NCBI GenBank assembly: GCA_015233515.1
Contig: JADFXS010000062.1
Location: 1 to 12,347 of the forward strand
DNA: 12,347 bases
Reading direction: 5' to 3'
Source of the DNA: Deltaproteobacteria bacterium
GTDB taxonomy: Bacteria; Desulfobacterota; Desulfarculia; Adiutricales; JAGVGV01
A program made the position numbers and the translations under genes. The notes beneath the pieces were generated by a model. It did not search any database, had not been told where the DNA came from, and worked only from the letters and a program-made list of their open reading frames with translations. Below are positions 5,286 to 12,292 of this stretch, piece after piece. Within the stretch, counting starts at the first letter, position 1. Each line of letters starts with the position of its first letter.

Positions 5286-7787
5286 ATGATGAAGCAAGGT
5301 TCGGTTCACCGGAAGCTCCTGAAGGCCCAATTTGTATTTATTATCATTTTAATCATCGTCCTGACTTCCCTGGCCTTGAAGGGTTGCAGTAATTCAGGCG
5401 GCGGAAGCGGGGGTGGTGGAAGCGGCGGAAGCGGGGGAAGCGGGGGCGGCGTCGGCCAAATGGCCATAATCAGCGGTCCCAGACTGGCCCTCGTTACTCA
5501 GAATGAGGCCGCCATCTATTGGGACACTAACGCCGCCGGCGTCGGATCGGTCAAATACGGCCTGAGCGGGGGCAATGCTCCAGGATTCAATTCCATTTCG
5601 GAAGGCAGTCCCGTTACCAACCATCGCTTCACCCTGACCGGTCTTTCGGCCGGGACCACATATTCTTATCAGGTGTCCACGGAAACCGCCAATTCCGATT
5701 TCAACACCTTCACCACTGCGCCGGGGCCGGACAATCCAAGCCCGGTTTTCAAATTCATCACCATGGCCGACAGCCGGGGAGGCAGCGACACCGCGGACAT
5801 CAACGGTATGCCCCATGCCTTTCACCTGCTGATCAAGGACGCCCTGACCAGAAAAGCGGCCTTCGCCGTTCATGGCGGCGATATTTTTTATGGTTATGCC
5901 AAGGACCTCACTACGCAGCGCGCCCTTTACGCGGCATTCAAACGCGCCACCGATCCACTAGCCAAATCCATACCCTTCAAGGTGACGCCGGGCGGACACG
6001 AAATGAGCATCCCCGGCGATTTTCCCACCGGTTGGAACTATGCCCCTTTAGAGATATTCAATGAACCGTTCGCTCAGCCTACGGTCATCAAAGGGTACGA
6101 AGGCACGGTCTTTTCCTGGGATTGGGGTTCCGGCCATTTCGCCATGGTTGATACCAACCATTATGAAAAACCCGATCCTGACGGAAAAGGACATAACGGG
6201 AAACAAATGCTCTACGTGAGCGATGAACAGTTGGCCTGGCTGGAAAACGACTTATCCCGGGCCCAAGCCAGGGGTGCGCGACACCTTTTTGTCATTTCGC
6301 ACACCCACGCCTTCAGGGGCGTTGGCATGGGACTTTTCTATCAGGCCGACGGATCGTTCGCGAGTTCCGCCGAGCAGCGGGACAAATTCTGGAACGTGCT
6401 GACTCGCTTTAACGTCAATGCCTTCATTTGCGGCCATTCGCACCAGTTCCTCGATTCATTGGGCGTGGGCGAAGTGGTGCAATGGCTTAATGGGAATTCC
6501 GGGTGCGTGTACCCAGATCCAACTGGAAAAGAGAATCAATACACTCTGTGGACGGTGAACGGCGAAACCGTCACGGCGGAGCTGATCAACAGCCTGGGAG
6601 AAATAGGTTACACCAGGCAATTCAGCAGCCGGCAGCCGACCTCGCCCCATATCATGAGAAAAGGTCCGTACCTGCTCTACCCCAACGACAATTCCAGCAT
6701 GATCGTCATGTGGCAGACCAACAAAACGCCATCGAGAGCCACAATCGAATTTGGGCTGACCGTGAATTGCGAGATTGGTATGGCCACGGTCAACGAAAAC
6801 GGCGCCGGGGCCAATGAACACCAATTTTCTTACCACATTAAAAATCTTGACCCCGTCCACTCCGTTCCTGTCGGTTCTCGTATCTACTACCGAGTGAACC
6901 TGGATGGGGAGGTTTTCAACGGTTCCTTCCTGCTTGCCCCGGACGCAAACTCGACCTCCCTGGTCTTTTACGGATACGGCGATACCATTCTGAGCCGGGC
7001 GAACCTGGATAAAGTCAACGCCAGGATCATGGACGACACGAAGAATAATTTCAACAAGGACGCGACTTTTCTCCTGCACGCCGGTGATCTGGCCTGGAAT
7101 GGCAATGAAGAGCCGTATCTAGACAGCTATTTCGGCCAGCATTACCCCACAACCCAGGAGATGTTGAGACAGATGCCGGTGTTAGGTTGCGTGGGCAACC
7201 ATGAAGGACAAGTCCCCAAAGGCGCCCCGACCCAGGATCTGGGCCAACAGTTCAGGAAATACTGGCCTCACCAGTTCGTGGCCCGTAATTACTATTCGTT
7301 CGATTATGGTCCATTGCATGTAACGGCCATTGACCAATACACCGATTTCAAGCCCGGCAGCGCCCAATACTTATGGATCGAAGAGGATATAAAGAATTCG
7401 ACCAAACCATGGAAACTGGTTCTTTTCCATCAACCCCCTTATCCCGCCTGGAAGGGCGACGCCTCCGGACAGAACTACCAACTTGGGCTCAACGCTAAAG
7501 ACTATATCACTCCCCTTTTGGAAAAATACGGGGTGAAAATAGTCGTCAATGGGTATGAACGATTATATGCTCGTTTCCATGTCAATGGCATCACTTACCT
7601 GACCTTGGGCGATGGAGCGGCGCCGCCAGTCCCCACCACGAGCATCATCGATCCGCTGCCCGCTCATGTGGTCAAGGTCGAGGCTGTTCGGCATTTCGGC
7701 CGGTTCGAGATAAACGGCGCAGCCATGACGGTCAAGGTGATAGACGAATCCGGACGTGACCTCGATTCCTTCAGCATAACCAAATAA
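5286..7787 (+). CDS. Secreted tandem purple-acid-phosphatase-like metallophosphatase, probable lipoprotein
   Basis: The 833-residue protein has a basic N-terminus, a hydrophobic stretch (about 15-31) and Cys34 in LKGC, a plausible but imperfect lipobox. A Gly/Ser linker covers about 37-57. Unit 1 has a fibronectin-III-like domain (about 60-145; SVKYG near 88) and a calcineurin-like phosphatase domain (155-390). Its motifs are D162 (ADSRGG), GGD at 197-199, GGHE at 236-239, SHTH at 338-341 and GHSH at 383-386. Unit 2 repeats this: FN3-like about 453-550, then D566, AGD at 599-601, GNHE at 637-640, H715 and GYER at 756-759. Unit 1 therefore has Gly for the metal-bridging Asn of GNHE, while unit 2 has lost both histidines of the last GHxH motif. 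Substrate is unknown; a phosphate ester outside the cytoplasm is expected if active. GAGG precedes the ATG; a second ATG follows at once. It is transcribed divergently from the cas operon with no evident functional link. Confidence 0.88.
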   Translation: MMKQGSVHRKLLKAQFVFIIILIIVLTSLALKGCSNSGGGSGGGGSGGSGGSGGGVGQMAIISGPRLALVTQNEAAIYWDTNAAGVGSVKYGLSGGNAPGFNSISEGSPVTNHRFTLTGLSAGTTYSYQVSTETANSDFNTFTTAPGPDNPSPVFKFITMADSRGGSDTADINGMPHAFHLLIKDALTRKAAFAVHGGDIFYGYAKDLTTQRALYAAFKRATDPLAKSIPFKVTPGGHEMSIPGDFPTGWNYAPLEIFNEPFAQPTVIKGYEGTVFSWDWGSGHFAMVDTNHYEKPDPDGKGHNGKQMLYVSDEQLAWLENDLSRAQARGARHLFVISHTHAFRGVGMGLFYQADGSFASSAEQRDKFWNVLTRFNVNAFICGHSHQFLDSLGVGEVVQWLNGNSGCVYPDPTGKENQYTLWTVNGETVTAELINSLGEIGYTRQFSSRQPTSPHIMRKGPYLLYPNDNSSMIVMWQTNKTPSRATIEFGLTVNCEIGMATVNENGAGANEHQFSYHIKNLDPVHSVPVGSRIYYRVNLDGEVFNGSFLLAPDANSTSLVFYGYGDTILSRANLDKVNARIMDDTKNNFNKDATFLLHAGDLAWNGNEEPYLDSYFGQHYPTTQEMLRQMPVLGCVGNHEGQVPKGAPTQDLGQQFRKYWPHQFVARNYYSFDYGPLHVTAIDQYTDFKPGSAQYLWIEEDIKNSTKPWKLVLFHQPPYPAWKGDASGQNYQLGLNAKDYITPLLEKYGVKIVVNGYERLYARFHVNGITYLTLGDGAAPPVPTTSIIDPLPAHVVKVEAVRHFGRFEINGAAMTVKVIDESGRDLDSFSITK

Positions 7788-7958
7788 TCGGGAAGATGTT
7801 GATATGCCGGGTGTTATGAGGATTATGCCGATTTAATGAAAAATGCGCTGGAGCGATACTTTTTTAAAAAGATGCTTTTATCCATGATATAAAATGATCC
7901 CCAATATGATGATAAAGGAGGTGGACAGCCCGGTTATTGATCAGGTCTCGAGGTCGCG
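7788..7958. other. Intergenic stretch with no gene recognised
   Basis: AT-rich sequence after the phosphatase gene. It contains an exact ribosome-site-like word AAAGGAGGTG (7914-7923) with no suitably spaced start codon, and no convincing terminator. Confidence 0.4.
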
Positions 7959-7987
7959 TTGGCTCACAGGCATAACTTACGGATAAT
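7959..7987 (+). promoter_or_regulatory. Putative sigma-70 promoter of the ABM-like gene
   Basis: TTGGCT (7959-7964, 4 of 6) is separated by 17 bases from GATAAT (7982-7987, 5 of 6). The predicted start near 7994 gives a leader of about 64 bases to the ATG at 8058. Confidence 0.4.
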
Positions 7988-8057
7988 TTTAATAAACCAT
8001 GGACACAACGGAAAATTTTTCTCGATTGAAATTGAAAGCGCTCCAAAGGAGGAATTT

Positions 8058-8420
8058 ATGACCACTACGGATAAATGCTGCACTATCGTTCCCTATTTTA
8101 AAATTCATGCCGGCAAAACCGCTGATTTCAAGAATATGTGCGACTTATTTGTAGAGAAATCCGGCAAGGAGCCCAAATGCCTCTATTATGGCTTCAGTTT
8201 TGACGGTGATGTCGCTCATTGCCGAGAAGGTTATGCCGATGCCGAAGGATTACTGACCCATTTAGATAATGTCGGAGCCTTGTTACAGGAATGCCTGAAA
8301 ATAGCCGACCTATTTCGCCTGGAAGTCCATGGTCCTGAAGAGGAACTGGCTAAGCTCCGTCAGCCTCTGGAAGGGTTGAAACCGCAGTTTTTCACCTTGG
8401 AGTTCGGTATCCGAAAATAA
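8058..8420 (+). CDS. Small ABM-like (dimeric alpha/beta barrel) protein
   Basis: The 120-residue product starts MTTTDKCCTIVPYFKIHAGK and includes CLYYGFSFDGDVAHCREGYADAEGLLTHL and a C-terminal PQFFTLEFGIRK. The opening strand, the charged helix 20-35 and the FREGY-type strand match the antibiotic-biosynthesis-monooxygenase (ABM) fold of small cofactor-poor oxygenases and related binding proteins. An enzymatic activity cannot be assigned. Five cysteines (7, 8, 28, 40, 54) are many for its size. The start at 8058 is fixed by AAAGGAGG (8046-8053) five bases ahead; the frame continues upstream to 7959 without such a signal. It is probably its own transcription unit, 137 bases after a putative promoter start-to-stop span and 140 bases before the serine dehydratase gene. 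No membrane segment or signal peptide is seen. Confidence 0.75.
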   Translation: MTTTDKCCTIVPYFKIHAGKTADFKNMCDLFVEKSGKEPKCLYYGFSFDGDVAHCREGYADAEGLLTHLDNVGALLQECLKIADLFRLEVHGPEEELAKLRQPLEGLKPQFFTLEFGIRK

Positions 8421-8560
8421 CTGAGTCTATTTGACTGACTTGATCAGTTCCTTGGTCCGGATACAAGTTGATTTGAAACCTGCGAGTCAAGGTAATGTTT
8501 CTTCAAAAACCGAAACTGAAAGCGTATCCCACCGGTCGATAACGAAAGAATAGCCAGCTA

Positions 8561-10126
8561 ATGAAAAAATACAGCATTTTCAATGATGTCCTTGGCCCGA
8601 TCATGCACGGGCCATCCAGTTCCCACACCGCGGCTTCCCATCGGATAGGCCTCATGGCTCGATCGATCCTGGGTGCGCCACCTAAACGCGTGACTATTAC
8701 CTTTGACCGCCATGGTTCTTACGGCCAGGTCTTTCGGGATCAGGGTAGTGATTTGGCATTTGTCGGCGGGCTTATGGGGTGGGAGATGACCGACGATCGG
8801 TTCTTTCAAGCCTTGGATGAAGCCCAACGTCACGGTCTTGATCTGAGTTTCATCGCCGGAGATATCGCTCATGACGATCACCCCAATGCCGTCTTTATAC
8901 AGCTTCGCTCCGCGGAAGGACACGAGGTAACCGTCTCGGCTCGATCCATTGGTGGAGGTTCCATCGAAATTAACCGCATTGATGACTGGCCGGTGACCAT
9001 CACCGGCCAGACCCATGAACTGTTGATCTTGGCCGATGCGTCCGCTGAACGGGATTTGTTGGACTTGACCCAAGCCGTCCCGACGTTGCTGAATCCGTCG
9101 GACCTGATGAAAAGGGAAGGGCGGATCATGGTTCGGGCCGGCCGGGGGACTCCATGGACCCTTGACCTGTTGAAGTCCATAAAAGATCTTCCGGGGGTAA
9201 GCCGAGTTCGCGATATTCCACCGGTTTTTTTTGTTCCTCAGGGACCGGCGGTTATTGCTGATAGCCAAACCTTGGTGGCCATGGCCGAGGATCGCGACTG
9301 GTCGTTAGGCCGGTTGGCCCTTTTTTATGAAACCCAACTCCTGGGGTTGACCGAAGCGGAGGTTTTGGCGGAAATGGGACGTCGTCTTTCCGTAATGGAG
9401 CAGGCCGTGCATTGCGGTCTTGACGAACCGGAGCAACTTCGCCCGATGCGCCTCCTCAACCCCACGGCCCATCGTATCTTTGAGGCGGAAGCCGAAGGAC
9501 GCCTGGCTTTAGGTGGATTCCTCACCCGCGCCGCCACTCGAGCCATAGCCGTCATGCACGTCAATGCCGGCATGGGCTTGGTCTGCGCCGCGCCCACCGG
9601 GGGATCCTCCGGCGTTCTACCGGGGGTGATGGTGACCATGCTGCAGGATTTAGGCGTAGGACGAGATCGTGTGGTCATGGCCCTTCTGGCCGCCGCGGCC
9701 ATTGGCCTGGTGGTGTTAATGCGCGGGGATACTTACGCTGCTGAAGTCGCGGGATGTCAGGTGGAAATCGGCTCGGCCGGAGCCATGGCCGCCGCGGCGG
9801 TCGTGGAGATGGCCGGCGGCTCGGCCAGGCAAGCTACCGACGCCGCGGCAATTGCTCTCCAGAACACCATGGGCTCGCCATGTGACTTGGTTCAAGGGGC
9901 TGTGGAAATACCGTGTCATACCCGCAACGCGGTGGCGGCTTCGTCCGCGTTTATTTGCGCGGACTTGATTCTAGGCGGCTATGAAAATCCCATTCCCCTG
10001 GACGACAGCGTGGATGCTTCCTTGGCCGTAGGCCGATGCTTGCCGCCCGAGTTACGTTGTACCGCCAAGGGCGGACTCTCCATTACACCCTCGGCCCTGC
10101 AATTGAAAAAAATGCCGACAAGATAA
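8561..10126 (+). CDS. sdaA: L-serine dehydratase, iron-sulfur type, fused beta-alpha chain
   Basis: It converts L-serine to pyruvate and ammonia using a [4Fe-4S] cluster in the cytoplasm. The 521-residue protein joins a beta-type domain (about 1-225) to an alpha-type catalytic domain (about 240-521). The beta part has GPSSSHTAASHRIG (17-30) and SIGGGSIEI (129-137). The alpha part has APTGGSSGVLPG (344-355), AGCQVEIGSAGAMAAA (397-412), SPCDLVQG (439-446) and EIPCHTRNA (449-457). Cys399, Cys441 and Cys452 occupy the conserved cluster positions of the family. In organisms such as Bacillus the two parts are separate subunits; the alpha part here resembles that type more than E. coli SdaA. The ATG at 8561 has only a weak GAAAG ahead; a poor promoter (TTGATT 8468, GGTAAT 8491) may serve it. 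I see no clear C-terminal ACT domain. Stop TAA. Confidence 0.88.
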   Translation: MKKYSIFNDVLGPIMHGPSSSHTAASHRIGLMARSILGAPPKRVTITFDRHGSYGQVFRDQGSDLAFVGGLMGWEMTDDRFFQALDEAQRHGLDLSFIAGDIAHDDHPNAVFIQLRSAEGHEVTVSARSIGGGSIEINRIDDWPVTITGQTHELLILADASAERDLLDLTQAVPTLLNPSDLMKREGRIMVRAGRGTPWTLDLLKSIKDLPGVSRVRDIPPVFFVPQGPAVIADSQTLVAMAEDRDWSLGRLALFYETQLLGLTEAEVLAEMGRRLSVMEQAVHCGLDEPEQLRPMRLLNPTAHRIFEAEAEGRLALGGFLTRAATRAIAVMHVNAGMGLVCAAPTGGSSGVLPGVMVTMLQDLGVGRDRVVMALLAAAAIGLVVLMRGDTYAAEVAGCQVEIGSAGAMAAAAVVEMAGGSARQATDAAAIALQNTMGSPCDLVQGAVEIPCHTRNAVAASSAFICADLILGGYENPIPLDDSVDASLAVGRCLPPELRCTAKGGLSITPSALQLKKMPTR

Positions 10127-10182
10127 ATGGTCCTGGCGGGTAATGATATTGTGTCGTTAGATAATTATTTATGATTATGGTC

Positions 10183-10197
10183 AAGGCCCCCGGCCTT
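10183..10197. repeat. Hairpin AAGGCC-CCC-GGCCTT
   Basis: A perfect six-base stem with three-base loop, 57 bases after the serine dehydratase stop. It may stabilise or end the transcript, but no T-run follows on either strand, so it is not called a terminator. Confidence 0.5.
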
Positions 10198-10202
10198 AAG
10201 AA

Positions 10203-10278
10203 GATCGCCGCCAAGTCGCGTTGACATGCATCGGCGCGACTTGGCATAAATCAAGCCATCTATCAAATGGCGGCGATT
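10203..10278. other. Three-way-junction-like structured element (RNA or cruciform candidate)
   Basis: Three perfect stems nest without gaps. The outer stem ATCGCC (10204-10209) pairs with GGCGAT (10272-10277), with a possible G-U pair at 10203/10278. Hairpin A, GCCAAGTCGCG (10210-10220), pairs with CGCGACTTGGC (10235-10245) around a 14-base loop. Hairpin B, GCCAT (10255-10259), pairs with ATGGC (10267-10271) around a 7-base loop. A 9-base linker (10246-10254) separates A and B, and the outer stem abuts A and B directly. That gives 22 Watson-Crick pairs and no mismatch. The loop of A holds TTGACA (10221-10226) with CATAAA 18 bases on, so a promoter flanked by operator arms is an alternative. 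Function unknown. Confidence 0.5.
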
Positions 10279-10433
10279 ACGATGCGATGATTTGGCGGGT
10301 GAGGTCGGTCATGGCTATAAAGGGCCGGACCACATCACTTCGACCGTATCAGGCCGAATTACAGTCCACGCCGGTAAACCGTTTCTCGGCTAAGTTCTGC
10401 GAACGAAAGCGGATGATTGATCGGTAAGGCGGT

Positions 10434-10667
10434 TCATCTGATAACAGCCATCAATACTTTGGGAGTCATCAAATATTGAGTCCCGTCGTCATTCAAAGCC
10501 GCAATGGGTTGTCCTTGTGGATCATATGTGACTTGGGTCAGGACCCCGCACTTCTGACACCAACGGTGTTCCCATTTGTTTGCATCGTCACCTTCTTCGC
10601 TGACGATCATCCAAGCATGACCTTTCCCGTCAACACATTGGGTGATGGTCGGTTTCTGTAATGCCAT
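10434..10667 (-). CDS. Small Cys/His protein, possible zinc ribbon, unknown function
   Basis: The 77-residue product starts MALQKPTITQC. Cys11, His17, Cys37 and Cys40 (the latter pair in WCQKCG) are spaced like a small metal site, so one zinc ion may be bound; this is inference from spacing. The C-terminal third (ALNDDGTQYLMTPKVL) has no feature I recognise. No signal peptide or membrane segment is present. AAAGGG (10679-10674) lies six bases before the ATG, a good ribosome site that supports expression. The gene is on the same strand as cobU-cobS and 220 bases after cobS, so it might be read through from there, but the gap contains palindromes and a repeat remnant that suggest a separate unit. 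Stop TGA. Confidence 0.65.
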   Translation of the reverse strand: MALQKPTITQCVDGKGHAWMIVSEEGDDANKWEHRWCQKCGVLTQVTYDPQGQPIAALNDDGTQYLMTPKVLMAVIR

Positions 10668-10680
10668 GAGCTACCCTTTA

Positions 10681-10719
10681 CACGATTTCGTGATGGGTCG
10701 ATTGCCGGATCGACTCCGG
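10681..10719. repeat. Two perfect dyads upstream of the 77-residue gene
   Basis: CACGA-TT-TCGTG (10681-10692) and CCGGA-TCGAC-TCCGG (10705-10719) lie just upstream of the ribosome site of the 10667 start. An AT-rich TATAAA follows on the minus strand at 10739-10734. They may be operator or 5'-leader structures; no factor can be named. Confidence 0.4.
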
Positions 10720-10779
10720 TCTATCGGACTAGTTTTATATATCTTAAATCGAATCCGAATAAAAGATTAAACATGACGC

Positions 10780-10809
10780 CGTCGGAGTTTACTTTTTCAT
10801 CATCCGACG
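10780..10809. repeat. Inverted repeat CGTCGGA-N16-TCCGACG
   Basis: Perfect seven-base arms (10780-10786, 10803-10809) around a 16-base loop rich in T. It lies about 80-110 bases after the cobS stop, overlapping the end of the repeat remnant. The long loop makes it a weak terminator candidate; no T-run follows the stem on the minus strand. Confidence 0.4.
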
Positions 10810-10871
10810 TCTGTTGAAGCTCTCCGCAACGAGCCGCAGGGAATCTTCGACATGTACGGAATAAAAGTATT
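10800..10871 (-). pseudogene. Remnant copy of the 5020-5172 short element
   Basis: On the minus strand this frame reads NTFIPYMSKIPCGSLRRAST then DVG and TGA. The first 20 residues match the end of the 5020-5172 ORF (NAFVPCMPKIPRGMLRGNST) at 12 positions, and the 60 bases match at 41 without a gap. A TAA stands four codons or fewer upstream in frame and no start with a ribosome site is present, so it is only the 3' part of the element. It begins within 20 bases of the cobS stop. Confidence 0.5.
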
Positions 10872-10887
10872 TTAATTTTTTGCATGT

Positions 10888-11634
10888 TCAACAGGCCGAT
10901 AGGGTTGAAGAAACCAGCAAACCAATAGTTTCGCCCATTTCTATAACCGCCCCTAGAATATCCCCCGTGACTCCGCCGAGTTGACGTTGCCAGGTCCATA
11001 CTCCCAACAAGGCGGCCAGGGTCAAGACCAAGGTCACGATGATTCCGCCCAATCCCATGATAAGAAAAGACAAAACTAACGTGGCTCCACCGGCTAGATA
11101 CAATTCCCGGCGGCCGGTCAGATTGACGAAGGGCCGACCCAGACCGCCTTCCGCTCTGGCGTATGACGACAAAGCCGCGGTAAAAGATACAGCCCAACGG
11201 CCCCAGACAGGAACCAATAACAAAATCCGCCAGTCGGGCAGTTCGGAAAGAAGGGCTGTTTTCAATCCCAGAACCAGGATGAGGGCTAATACACCAAACG
11301 TTCCGATTCGACTGTCTTTCATTATCTCGAGTTGCCGAGCCCGGTCCCGATGGGAAAGCAGGCCGTCCGCCGTATCAGCCAGACCGTCCAAATGTAATCC
11401 CCTGGTCAGGATCGTCAGAGTTGTTACCGCCACGACAGCGGACACCAGAGGTGAAAAGAATAGCGAGGCCACGGACCACATTCCAGCCGTAACCGTCCCT
11501 AATAGTAAACCAACCCAAGGATAGTAGCCGACCGAGGCGGCCATCTCCTCTGGTGACTCGGCCAGGTAATCTTTCACCCGGAAGATGGACATGAATTGAA
11601 TCGCGATAAGTAGATACCTTAGATGATGCTTCAA
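10888..11634 (-). CDS. cobS: CobS, adenosylcobinamide-GDP ribazoletransferase (cobalamin synthase)
   Basis: CobS is an inner-membrane enzyme that joins alpha-ribazole (or its phosphate) to adenosylcobinamide-GDP, forming cobalamin or its phosphate. The 248-residue protein has several hydrophobic segments (about 40-77, 113-145, 173-212). Its family motifs are GLHLDGLADTADG (79-91), IMKDSRIGTFG (104-114) and GGVTGDILGA near the C-terminus (about 219-228). It starts with TTG at 11634, preceded at seven to eight bases by AAAGGA, which overlaps the cobU stop codon; the genes are four bases apart and surely co-transcribed. A later ATG (codon 15) would cut off the conserved first helix. The stop is TGA at 10888. 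Length is normal. Confidence 0.93.
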   Translation of the reverse strand: MKHHLRYLLIAIQFMSIFRVKDYLAESPEEMAASVGYYPWVGLLLGTVTAGMWSVASLFFSPLVSAVVAVTTLTILTRGLHLDGLADTADGLLSHRDRARQLEIMKDSRIGTFGVLALILVLGLKTALLSELPDWRILLLVPVWGRWAVSFTAALSSYARAEGGLGRPFVNLTGRRELYLAGGATLVLSFLIMGLGGIIVTLVLTLAALLGVWTWQRQLGGVTGDILGAVIEMGETIGLLVSSTLSAC

Positions 11635-11638
11635 TGTC

Positions 11639-12166
11639 TTATCCTTTGAGTTTTAATGGCAAGCCGGCCACAACTAACCACACGGTGCTCGCTGAACCGG
11701 CCAAAATCTGATGAGATCGACCGGCGGCATCGCGAAAGTCTCGCGCCAGTTTGTTTTCCGGGACAATGCCCCAGCCAACTTCATTGCTGACGATAATTAC
11801 CGGACACGGGGCGGCTAAAGCAGCCGCGGCCAATTCTTCAACTCGGTTGGCGACTTCATCAACCGTTAGGTTTTGGCCGGCCATCAGGTTGCTGATCCAC
11901 AAGGTCAGGCAGTCGAGCAACACCACGGAAACCTCGCCAGGAGCAAGGTGTTTCAAAGCCCCGGCCGGGTCCAAAGGTTCTTCCCAAGTCCGCCAATCGC
12001 CGCCTCGTTCAACCTGGTGCCGGCGAATACGTTCCTTCATTTCTTCATCATGGGCTTCCGCGGTCGCCAAATAACATCTTGGGGCCGGATGTTCCTGGCC
12101 CAGGACCAACGCCGCGCCGGTTTTTCCGCTCTTGGCTCCACCCAATACTAAAGTTAATGCCGCCAT
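11639..12166 (-). CDS. cobU: CobU/CobP, adenosylcobinamide kinase / phosphate guanylyltransferase
   Basis: This bifunctional cytoplasmic enzyme phosphorylates adenosylcobinamide and then transfers GMP to it, supplying the substrate of CobS. From the ATG at 12166 the protein has 175 residues, typical of the family. It has the P-loop GGAKSGKT (9-16), His50 in RIRRHQVERGGDW (the position guanylated in Salmonella CobU), LLDCLTLWISN (83-93) and VSNEVGWGIVPENKLARDFRDAAGR (126-150). An upstream in-frame ATG (12193) would add nine residues but lies inside a palindrome. Neither start has a well-spaced ribosome site; the nearest GGGAG is 16 bases before 12166. The choice rests on homologues starting just before the first strand. 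It is the first gene of the cobU-cobS pair; no cobalamin riboswitch is recognised ahead. Confidence 0.93.
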   Translation of the reverse strand: MAALTLVLGGAKSGKTGAALVLGQEHPAPRCYLATAEAHDEEMKERIRRHQVERGGDWRTWEEPLDPAGALKHLAPGEVSVVLLDCLTLWISNLMAGQNLTVDEVANRVEELAAAALAAPCPVIIVSNEVGWGIVPENKLARDFRDAAGRSHQILAGSASTVWLVVAGLPLKLKG

Positions 12167-12188
12167 AAAATAATAACCATTTCTCCCG

Positions 12189-12210
12189 GTCATCCGATCA
12201 GGCGGATGAC
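12189..12210. repeat. Inverted repeat GTCATCCG-N6-CGGATGAC in the cobU leader
   Basis: Perfect eight-base arms around ATCAGG, 23 bases before the chosen cobU start and just downstream of the predicted transcription start. It may be an operator or a leader hairpin affecting cobU translation. Only the symmetry is observed. Confidence 0.5.
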
Positions 12211-12227
12211 TTCCGTCCAGACTCGGG

Positions 12228-12257
12228 AATATAAAGTTTATTTTCTAGTATTTGCAA
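12228..12257 (-). promoter_or_regulatory. Putative sigma-70 promoter of cobU-cobS
   Basis: On the minus strand, TTGCAA (12257-12252, 4 of 6) is followed after 18 bases by TATATT (12233-12228, 5 of 6). The start would lie near 12221, leaving a leader of about 55 bases that includes the 12189-12210 hairpin. That is too short for a cobalamin riboswitch. Confidence 0.4.
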
Positions 12258-12267
12258 GCCATAATCG

Positions 12268-12292
12268 GCCCGCTAATTCACCACTTGCGGGC
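12268..12292. repeat. Inverted repeat GCCCGC-N13-GCGGGC
   Basis: Perfect six-base arms with a 13-base loop near the right edge. The surrounding 12258-12347 is open for short stretches in more than one frame on the minus strand, but no protein is recognised. Confidence 0.35.

Larger units (their letters stand above)
10127..10433. other. Convergent intergenic region with structured inverted repeats
   Basis: The serine dehydratase gene and the 77-residue gene converge on this 307-base gap. It contains a compact hairpin (10183-10197) and a three-way-junction-like element (10203-10278). The remainder (about 10279-10433) is GC-rich with only short dyads such as CGGT-AA-ACCG, and I see no credible gene there. 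No U-tract terminator is visible for either gene. Confidence 0.6.

Noticed and set aside
7914..7985. Strong Shine-Dalgarno word AAAGGAGGTG with a GTG-started 21-codon frame
   Set aside because: The GTG overlaps the ribosome site itself and no properly spaced start follows; probably chance or a relic.
8878..9702. Long minus-strand ORFs opposite the serine dehydratase gene
   Set aside because: They are reverse-frame shadows of a gene with conserved catalytic motifs and show no protein-like features.
10183..10197. Rho-independent terminator for the serine dehydratase gene
   Set aside because: The stem is short and no T-run follows on either strand.
10221..10427. 68-codon plus-strand ORF beginning at TTG
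   Set aside because: Its start lies in the loop of the structured element, there is no ribosome site, and the translation resembles no protein.
10721..11197. 158-codon minus-strand ORF
   Set aside because: It overlaps most of cobS in another frame, and cobS has clear family motifs.
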